A stretch of DNA of 64,000 bases from Macrostomum hystrix (taxonomy: Eukaryota; Platyhelminthes; Macrostomidae): positions 7,270,501 to 7,334,500 of the forward strand of contig CATNEN010000039.1 of assembly GCA_950097015.1 (NCBI GenBank), read 5' to 3'. Position numbers and translations under genes: made by a program. Positions 43,790-52,700 of this stretch are shown here, piece by piece. The stretch's first letter is position 1. The number at the start of each line of letters is the position of its first letter. A model generated the notes under the pieces. That model was not told the DNA's origin. It worked only from the letters and a program-made list of their open reading frames with translations, and searched no databases.

Positions 43790-45045
43790 TCAGCTCACGC
43801 GTAGTTCGATCTGGTTTAGTGATTGAAAACGCAGTTGTGCAATGTACCGTGTATGTTTGTCGATCACTGTAGGCCTGCCATTGCCGGTAGTGTTGGTTAG
43901 CATCGTTGCGGTGGCGGTATCAGTTGTTCCACGAGTGTTCAGAGTCTGGCTCATCACTGTCGATGAATCGACCATCACAACCCGTTGATCTTGCTTGGGC
44001 AGTTCAACAGTTGTGTCAACAAGCTCTTGGTATATAGGAGTCGAGTCACTACCACGATGCAGTGCACGTGCCAGGCTATCGGACATGCCCCGCATATCCG
44101 CATCCCGTAGCGAACCAAATCTCAAATACCGTTCAAATACCGTCCGCGTCTGTTTGTGTCCAGTCACCTTACAGATATCGGAGACGCTATAGCCGGCATC
44201 AACCAACTCTTTCACAACAGTAGAGCGAATGCAGTGATTGGTATACTATTTTGTCAAAGTCGCCTTCGTTGAAATGATCGCCATCATTTGTCCTAGCGTG
44301 TTGACGCCCTCAGGCTTGTTGGGATAGTACCACGCTCCATTCTTCCAGCCGGTCAGTTAAGGTTATAGCCAGAATGCATGCTTTCGCGTATTACCAGAGC
44401 TGTCACCAGGAATGGACTCACGACGCTCCGTAAGATAAAGATAAAGATAAGATAAAGCTTGAGTGCTTCGACGGGGCGACGACTCTTATCTAGCAACGAA
44501 TTCATTACAGCTTCCTTGACGTCCTCACAAGACATTCGCGACAAATCGTTTCCAACATTCTTAGTCTTTCAAATTATAAAGGCGACAACTTCTCATCCAT
44601 CAGAGTCTGTCTTCTGTCTTGTGTTCTGTCAGAACACAAGTGAGTCCGCGTCCATTGAACAGAACCATTCCCGCCCTCGGTTGCCGAAGTAATAGACAAT
44701 GCTATAGAACACCTCATGCTATAAGGCAGTCGGGGACTTCCGATCGAAATATTCCGATAGGCGTTGGAAATCCTCGGTTTCCATCGCTTGGTAGTGCTGG
44801 ACTTTACCGCCTCTAGCAATGAAGATGCGACCCAATAACTTCAGCGTTTCATTTGAGTGGTGGAATTCGCCGCCATTTAGGATGTTCAGTTTTCTGGTTT
44901 TGATGAAATGGCGTGATAGTGCAGCGCGAATGCACACTAGAGTAGCCGGAGCATAGTATTCTCCGTCCCTTCCGACGCAGCGTACCGTAAAAGTACCGTA
45001 GCGTAAGAAACTGGCGTGTCGAGACGGAAGTGTGCGCAGTAGCAC
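43790..45045 (-). mobile_element. Crypton-like tyrosine recombinase remnant
   Basis: On the minus strand, a block starting YAPATLVCIRAALSRHF (~44920-44980) continues to ETEDFQRLSEYF. A frame-shifted VFYSIVYYFGNRGRE block (~44690-44735) may hold the first catalytic Arg. After stops, the C-terminal catalytic part reads NHCIRSTVVKELVDAGYSVS (~44175-44235, the HxxR box), TGHK and the FERYLRF nucleophile Tyr (~44120-44160). This order is that of tyrosine recombinases of Crypton-type elements. Frameshifts and stops between blocks mean it is dead. Confidence 0.6.
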
Positions 45046-45335
45046 CATCTTGCACAAAACAAACGTTTCGGATGCCTGCCGCAGGAAGATCCGGAATCAG
45101 AAAAAGCTCCCATGCATCCTGATAAGCCCCAGAGTTGACAGTTCCATGGAAAAAATAGGGCCCCACAAGCCAGTCTCGTGACACTGCAGCCAATACTGTT
45201 GCTCTTTGCGCATTTCGTGAGATTGACCGTGCCGTCTGTTCGAAATGTGGCTTCGTCACGTCAAAATGTGGCTTCGTCACATCTGACTCATGTGTGACGC
45301 TCTCTCCATTTCGGTAAGAGTTCAGGATATACAGG
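45046..45335 (-). mobile_element. Tc1/mariner-type transposase fragment
   Basis: The minus-strand open frame contains WLVGPYFFHGTVNSGAYQDA, then FVQDGATAHTSVSTRQFL. This corresponds to the region around the second catalytic Asp (QDGAxAH) of Tc1/mariner DDE transposases. The first and third catalytic residues are absent. It runs directly into the Crypton-like remnant, so one element probably inserted beside or into the other. Confidence 0.65.
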
Positions 45336-45429
45336 ATAGCACTGGAGTTTCTTCTTCAAACTTGCAGGCCATTGACGGTTTCTGAACTATGCAGCTGCTA
45401 TGATCCATGGGAAATTTTAACGTTTGATC

Positions 45430-45700
45430 AGTCTCAGAGTCTATGCATGTTGTCATTTTTTTACGCAAAAGATTGTCTATGGCCTCCGTCTATGGCAAAG
45501 CTTAGCAGAGAAGCTAGCGTACACTTATAAGCTCAAAAAATCCATTGCGATTTTTCAAATAAACTGGCATTTGACCACACACCGTCTCAGAGTCTATGCT
45601 CCTTAAGATTATTCAGAGCAAAAGATTGTCTATGGCAGCTGTGTAGGCAAAGCTTGGCAGAAAAGCTAGCGTACACTTCTGTGCTCAATTATTATTATTA
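45430..45700 (+). repeat. ~155-bp direct repeat pair
   Basis: CTCAGAGTCTATGC, CAAAAGATTGTCTATGG and GCTAGCGTACACTT occur in the same order at ~45432-45530 and ~45587-45680. An (ATT)n tract follows at ~45688-45716. The sequence 45720-46715 shows no recognised gene. Confidence 0.6.
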
Positions 45701-46766
45701 TTATTATTATTATTAAAACGCGCACGCCATCTATGGGTGCTGATTTTTTTTTAATATATATTTTTTAACAACACATTTAAATGAACAACGAAAAGCAACA
45801 TAAAAAGCGAAAAGCATCAATAACTCGCCTCTGGAGCAATTTTTCGAAACCAAATTTTTGTGGGAAAAACTTACATATGTTTACTGTAGACCTGTTAAAT
45901 TACTGGGCTATAGGCCAAACTGCTCACTCACAGTTTGTTTTTTGGGACACCCGTTTAAAAAAATCCTGGTCGTAGACATTCAAGGCGAGCAACAGAGGGC
46001 CTTCATTGGTGGACTCAAAAACAGCCGTCCAATATGATGCAATGAGCGGTCCAATAGTCGGTTTTGAGTACGCGTAGCACAGGTTTTTAAGCAAGAAAAC
46101 CTATTTTTTTGTAAGTCAAGGTTGAGCAGACACTTACTCTTACCTATAGTGGTGATATAGTGGTCATCTGACTCATGCAAAATGTTTGCTCAGGCACTAC
46201 AGAGTATTAAATAAATTAATTCGTCATCTAAAACATTGAATTGGTTAAAACAAATAACCGCTTTAATGGATTCTAATGCTGGAATACAAAACTATTTCAG
46301 TGGTTAAAAAAAGAATATTTGCACAATTTTTTCTGAAAACACAGTTTGCAAGCTAAGATGGATACTTGGCTACTCATACTGACACTGTTTTAGATAGTGA
46401 GCTGTGCTTAAAAATAGATAAATAGGAAAATTAATTCGCATTAAATTTATTTATCTTCTTAACTATGCAAATGCGAGTGCTCCAGAATGTTTGCTGAATA
46501 CCTCCTCGATGATCTACTACGAGCTACGAGTACAATTTCGTATGAGTTGCTTCGCATGAATATTGAATTGAAATGTAAATATTCTGAGAAAACGAATCAG
46601 CTACTTCTAGGCAGCGCTCTAATTCATTTAAATTGCAATTAACAGAAACAGAACAGGATAAAACCAATAAAACTATTTAGAATTTGTATTTGCTCTTTGC
46701 TGGCATCAAGGAATATTGTTGAATGAGCAGGCCTTAAGAGTAGCTGTTCTGCAGTTGCTTTATTCA

Positions 46767-47498
46767 ATGAAACAGATCGCTATAGTGCTTGTGCTGAGCT
46801 ACCAGCTGTTGCTGGCGGTGCGGGCTCAGTGTCCGTCTCCGTTCAGCTTAGAAGCCGGCAGGTGCGTGTTCGTGAACACCTCGCAGAGGTTCAGCTGGTG
46901 CTCGGCCAACCGGCAGTGCGCATCGATGGGAGGCGAGCTCGTCAACTCGTACGAAACCCTGAAACTGCTGGCTAACATGTCCGTCCTGAACTGCAACTGC
47001 AGTCTGTACTTTGGCGTCACTGACTTGGCTGAAGAGCGCAACAATAACAGGAGCGGCTGGCAGTTGATCAACGGACACGGACTTCTGCCCCTGGACAATG
47101 ACCTCTGGCACAGCTCCGACCCGAACAACATGGGCAACAGGCAGAGCTGCGTCGGCCAGTTCAACAGAGACGACCGGAAGCTGGTGGATCTGGCCTGCTC
47201 CGATCCGCACGGATTCGCCTGCGAGTTCGGCGACGCCGAGATCACCGGAAACACCGTTTGGCAGCGGACCGCTTTCAAGCGCTCAAACTACCATCCCAGC
47301 TCTGAGTACTGCCACACTGACCTGAACGGCGCGCACAGTGAGATAGCTTGCGTTTTCTCGGCCCTGCAGCTGGGAAGCAGCAGACACGTGTTGTACAACA
47401 GCAAACTAAAACGGTGTCGCCTGCTGCAGTTTACTGACTCTCAGGTTGAGGAGGAGATCGAGACCAGTGCTGACTGGGTGAAGTTCAGCACTAATTGA
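46767..47498 (+). CDS. secreted C-type lectin-like protein with PAN-like tail
   Basis: A fourth paralogue, single exon, 243 aa from ATG 46767 (an upstream in-frame start at 46716 would give 260 aa). I prefer 46767 because the next ~22 residues are a compact signal peptide (KQIAIVLVLSYQLLLAVRA) before Gln-Cys-Pro. C-type lectin-like domain: RCVFVNTSQRFSWCSANRQC, MGGELVNSYE, LYFGVTDLAEE, W..SDPNN. The C-terminal module has EYCHTDL, IACVFSA, LYNSKLKRCRLLQF and ADWVKFS. It sits ~39 kb from the other three, separated by unrelated genes, so it was moved by duplication. AATAAA at 47640 is a good polyadenylation signal. Probably an extracellular recognition protein. Confidence 0.86.
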   Translation: MKQIAIVLVLSYQLLLAVRAQCPSPFSLEAGRCVFVNTSQRFSWCSANRQCASMGGELVNSYETLKLLANMSVLNCNCSLYFGVTDLAEERNNNRSGWQLINGHGLLPLDNDLWHSSDPNNMGNRQSCVGQFNRDDRKLVDLACSDPHGFACEFGDAEITGNTVWQRTAFKRSNYHPSSEYCHTDLNGAHSEIACVFSALQLGSSRHVLYNSKLKRCRLLQFTDSQVEEEIETSADWVKFSTN

Positions 47499-47639
47499 CG
47501 TTTTGAGTGACAACAAATGGTTTTAATGTGAAGATCTTTGGTTTTTAGAAAACCGTGAAAATATATTGATAGATATTCATCTTTTTGACAAGTGTCCCTG
47601 GTCTGTGTTTAAAATTAACAGCTGATCTTATTTTGTTTC

Positions 47640-47645
47640 AATAAA
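47640..47645 (+). terminator. polyadenylation signal of the 46.7-kb lectin gene
   Basis: AATAAA, 142 bp after the stop codon, in TTTCAATAAAAGC. Confidence 0.55.
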
Positions 47646-47835
47646 AGCTATTTATTTCAGTGAGCCACAGCCGAGGGTCCAACTACGAGTATGTATCCCT
47701 ACTTGTAGCATCCCATACTACTCGTAAGTATCCCATACTACTCGTAGCATCCCAGTAGATCTCATTTGCCCCTCCTGACAGCCTTGCCCGTCTCCCTTTG
47801 GCGCCACCAAGTCTATTTCTTATCTGTCCCACCGG

Positions 47836-47995
47836 TTGGGGTGACGTGCGTACATCGAGTGTACATTCCCCGCCCCCGCCTGGGCTGGGCCTTTACCCCT
47901 CTGCACCCCAGCACCCCCGGGTGGGGTGCGTACATTGAGTGTACGTTCCCCGCCCCCCCGCCTGGGCTGGGCCTTTACCCCTCTGTCCCACGCTA
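47836..47995 (+). repeat. 81-bp GC-rich direct repeat pair
   Basis: GTGCGTACATYGAGTGTAC followed by TTCCCCGCCCCC and CTGGGCTGGGCCTTTACCCC occurs twice with an 81-bp offset. Each unit has the inverted repeat GTACA-5nt-TGTAC. Just upstream (47690-47755) short CATCCCATACTACTCGTA repeats occur. 47996-49034 shows no gene. Confidence 0.7.
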
Positions 47996-49029
47996 GTCTG
48001 TTCGCTCTCACCCACTTTCTCGTGTTCGCCCGTTTTGTCTCCGCGATCACGTGATTAGCCTCGTAGCCATCATGTTAGACACAAATGAATGTTCTAAAGG
48101 ATGTGAATCGAGTCCGTGAGGCCGTAAAAAATAACAAAACTGTATGTAAAATTGTTTCAATTCCTTAGTTCCTATGTTTTAGCTACACAAAAAGTTAAAA
48201 TGTATCTACCAGATGTATTTAACAAACCATTTATATAAGAAACATTTGAACCAGTCAAGTCAATTGCAGACAAGGGCAACAAACAAGTTCGGTAAGGACA
48301 AAATCAATTTTAGTTCTAGTGATGATCCACAGAAACTGCCTCCTTACTGAGCACCAAGGAATTGGAACACAGCGAGATGTGAAGTTGAATTACAATACTA
48401 GACACAGAGATACTAAAATAAGCCTTGGAGAGAATAAAAAAACTATATAATGGCATTAAATAAAATTTAGAATTACCAGTTATTAATTTAAAGTTGTTCA
48501 AGACGCCAATTTGCAAAGTATATTTTTGATCGAGTATTTCTGTTCTCTAGATTATAGGCATTCAATGCACCAATATATACAAAATAGAGAATTTATAAAG
48601 CACAGGTCTTTTTTTAGAAAATAACACAAAAGTTCTGAAATAGTCCGCATTTCTTTAACAACATGAAAAATCTATTAAAATGGAATGTGCATTTGTTGGC
48701 GCATGGGCGAACACTACTACTAGTGTGCCTCCTAAGTAGTATCTAAAGTGAAATAATAAGAAAATAATTCTCAACTCGACAGAACTAACCAGCAAAAATC
48801 ACAGAAAGGTTGATTTCGAACAAAGTTACAAATAATTGTGTTTTAAATTCGGCAAGAATTTTCGCAGACAACTTTGCAGGCTAGGGATGTACAAGGATAG
48901 TAAGGAATCCGCGGTTGTAGATTGTTGGGCACCCGATTTACTGCGCGCAGATAACATTAATTTGGACAAACATAGTTACAGATATAGGAGGGAGAGAGCG
49001 GAAGAGAGGTTTTGGAGAGAGCGGAGAAG

Positions 49030-49312
49030 AGGGAAGGGAGCGGACAGCAGGGTAGGGAGCGGACAGCAGGGTAGGGAGCGGACAGCAGGGTAGGGAGCGG
49101 ACAGCAGGGTAGGGAGCGGACAGCAGGGTAGGGAGCGGACAGCAGGGTAGGGAGCGGACAGCAGGGTAGGGAGCGGACAGCAGGGTAGGGAGCGGACAGC
49201 AGGGTAGGGAGCGGACAGCAGGGTAGGGAGCGGACAGCAGGGTAGGGAGCGGACAGCAGGGTAGGGAGCGGACAGCAGGGTAGGGAGCGGACAGCAGGGT
49301 AGGGAGCGGACA
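49030..49312 (+). repeat. 19-bp G-rich minisatellite
   Basis: About 15 near-perfect copies of GGACAGCAGGGTAGGGAGC. Each unit has two GGG runs 2 nt apart, so neighbouring units could form G-quadruplexes. Long open frames on the minus strand are by-products of the repeat. The flank 49313-49729 holds no recognised feature. Confidence 0.93.
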
Positions 49313-49729
49313 TTATAGGATGCATCGAGAGCAGTTAAAAGAGCAAGAATCGATAAAGAGCCATAGTTACAAACAGTCAAACAAACTGTAGACGCCATGC
49401 AGCAGTGCATGCTCAGATAAATGAAAGCAAAATATGTTTGAACGCACGCCCAGCTAGCAAAACTATTTTTAACAAACAATAAAATGTAAAAATAAAACTT
49501 TTTCGAAAGCAAGCCAGTAACGCAGATAATTTTACAAGAAACTAAGAATTGCTTTTCTTACAAAAAACCAATTATAAAAAGTACCGGCTAGCCCAGAAAC
49601 ACGGATCATATGTTAATACTGCTTTTATCGCTTTTCTTTCGAGGTGTTGAGCTTTGTGAAGATAAAAAATATTTTAAAACGAATAAATATATGAAGTGAA
49701 GCCTTTGCACTAATCTCAAGGCACATTAT

Positions 49730-52700
49730 TCATAGAGCAGTTTCTCCTGATGTCTCGCGAGACGAGCCCACTGAAGACAAACTGGCTGACTGGGACCGTC
49801 TGCTATTGCCAGTTGATTTGGAGTTCTCGCTACGCGACTGCTGCTGCTGCTGGCCCTGCCTGGGCGGGGTGCTTCGCCGTCCGCTGCGGCGGCGTTGCTG
49901 CTGGTACTGGGCGGCTGCCGCTGAGGATCCGCCGCTGATTCTCTTCTTTGCCGCGGGGTGATAGGTTATACTGGGCTTAGCGGCTGCTACCCGCTGCTGC
50001 TGCTGTTGCTGCTGTTGCTGTTGATGCTGCTGTTGCTTTTGCTGTTGCTGCTGTTGCTGCTGATGCTGCTGTTGCTGTTGCAGGGCCTGTGAATGTCTGT
50101 GACAACAGGCAAACGAATATATATTATTGTCTTCAGGATGAAGGATGAATGACTTCAGATTGTTGAATAACTTCAGGATGTTGAATGACTTCAGGATGTT
50201 GAATAACGTTAGAATGGTGGGTGAATGACTTCAGCATGGTGGATGAATGACTTCAGCATGGTGAATGAATGACTTCAGCATGGTGGATGAATGATTTCAG
50301 GATGGTGGATGAATGATTTCAGGATGGTGGGTGAATGACTTCAGGATGGTGGATGAATGATTTCAGGATGGTGAATGAATGACTTCAGGATGGTGGATGA
50401 ATGATTTCAGGATGGTGGATGAATGACTTCAGGATGGTGGATGAATGATTTCAGGATGGTGGGTGAATGACTTCAGGATGGTGGATGAATGACTTCAGCA
50501 TGGTGGATGAATGATTTCAGGATGGTGGGTGAATGACTTCAGGATGGTGGATGAATGACTTCAGCATGGTGGATGAATGACTTCAGGATGGTGGATGAAT
50601 GACATCAGGATGGTGGGTGAATGATTTCAGGATGGTGGGTGAATGACTTCAGGATGGTGGGTGAATGACTGACTGCATTATTGAGTAGCAATTATACTAG
50701 AATAGCAAGTCTTTCTAAAATTTTTGTAAAATAAATCAAACATAGCGGCTCGCTTCTAACCCAAGCGACTTGATGAGTGAAGCATTTTAAAAGGCCTAAA
50801 ATGCTAGACTAAGACAAACCTGCTGCTCCTAGGTCGTCTGCCGCTTTCCCGCTGGTAAGCCGGCCTCCAATTAACGTTCACAGGCGCGCCAGCTGCTGAT
50901 ACGGGGCCAATAGGATTCGAAGCTGATGAAGCTTTTGTTACGGTTGTCGCAGCAACCGAATGCGCATCGGACGTTGCATTGCCGCCGCCAATTTCCAAGT
51001 CCTCTTCCCAGGCGGTGGACTCCGGCGGCGAAGGAGCCGGATCGCGACGCTGCAGCGAGCGACGCAGGAAATCCTGAGCATTCAGCTGCGAAGCCTGCCT
51101 GGCCTGAGGCAGCGACTGCAACGCCGCTGCGCCAGCCGGACTGCCGCCGTTGACAGCGGGTGGCGGCTGCGTGGGTGTTGCGCGCAGAGGCGGCCTGGTT
51201 GGCAGCTCATCGGGCAGGCTGCCCGACTGTGGCAGCAGGCGCTGCGCCTTCAGCTCGGACAGGGTATCGCGCAGGCACTGCATCACCTGGTGGAAGGGTT
51301 CGAAAGTCGAATCCAAAATCAGTCCGACTGCCGGGTAACTCGCCCTGCTCCCTGAGGTCCCTGAGATCGGTGAGGCCAGAATTTTTGTGGGGCGCAGCCG
51401 CGGGGAGAATTGCTTTGAAGCCAGACGCACTCCTAACAAATCCCCAGGGCTCAGAGACAGCGCACCCAGAACTGCCACCTCGCTGGCTGCCGAAAGCTGA
51501 GAGTGGACACGCAGACAAGAAGTCACGCCAGTCATCCTGGATTCACGCCATTCACGCCAGTACCGCCAGTAAGCTGGATTTCGCGGCGAGGCCACTTTCA
51601 TTTTGAGGTGGAGCCAAAACCTTAAGGGCCAAACTCCAAGGCACAGTAAAGTGTACACTGCCTGACGATGAGAAAGTCAGGGCAGATGTACACACCTGTG
51701 TGAGCGTATGCTCAGGAGTCAGCGAAATGGGCAGAATTGCCTCCTCGCTGGCTGCGGGTCTAGTGTCACCAAATGATGCGCCATTGCCCACAGACCTGCA
51801 ATGACGAGCATTAATAATAATATTATTATTTTATTATTATTATTATTATTAGTATCTTTTTTTTAAAAAATCGCCTGTCGTTAAAAGCAATTCTTTCTTT
51901 TCGCAGTATCGCGCTATTTTACAAAAATAAATTGCAACTTAAGAAGCAGTCAAATCGGGATAGTTTTTTGCTGAGGCGACACGCGTGGTTTACAAAAATC
52001 TGCAGACTGGAGTAACTGGCACACATTTAAACGACAAATTTCGGAATAAAAATTTGTTAGATTTGCATTTTGAAGACAGCAGAGAGCTGCTATATTGATA
52101 CTGCGCAGTTTTTTTAGCAGCAAAGTCACTGAATTGCGAAATTCGAGTGCTTGCAAGTCTTCTGGTTAACAAGCAACTAACTAGCAAGACGTTTGATTTC
52201 TTCTGTAGTGTGAAATCGTGGATTGCCAATTGGAGGATGAACTAACTGCAAGCTTAGCAAAATATTGAAACAAGAAATAAGTTAGTCCAACATGGTCTAA
52301 AACAGGGCCTTCGGTGTTACTAACTGGTGTCACCTGACCCAACTCATCTGCCTCACCTGACCCAACTCATCTGCCTCTCCTGACCCAACTCATCTGCCTC
52401 AACTGACCCAACTCATCTGCCTCTCCTGACCCAACTCATCTGCCTCAACTGACCCAACTCATCTGCCTTACCTGACCCAACTCATCTGCCTTACCTGACC
52501 CAACTCATCTGCCCCACCTGACCCAGCTCATCTGCCCCACCTGACCCAGCTCATCTGCCCCACCTGACCCAGCTCATCTGCCCCACCTGACCCAGCTCAT
52601 CTGCCTCACCTGACCCAGCTCATCTGCCTCACCTGACCCAGCTCATCTGCCTCACCTGACCCAGCTCATCTGCCTTACCTGACCCAGCTCGCCTCACCTG

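Noticed and set aside
48957..49512. Minus-strand open frames with repeated Arg-Ser-Leu-Pro-Cys-Cys-Pro units
   Set aside because: By-products of the 19-bp minisatellite; no start context, domain or splice support.
50804..51658. 284-codon minus-strand open frame as one exon
   Set aside because: Only 50820-51286 fits the RabGAP reading frame with splice sites. The upstream part is intron that happens to stay open and runs into a SINE.
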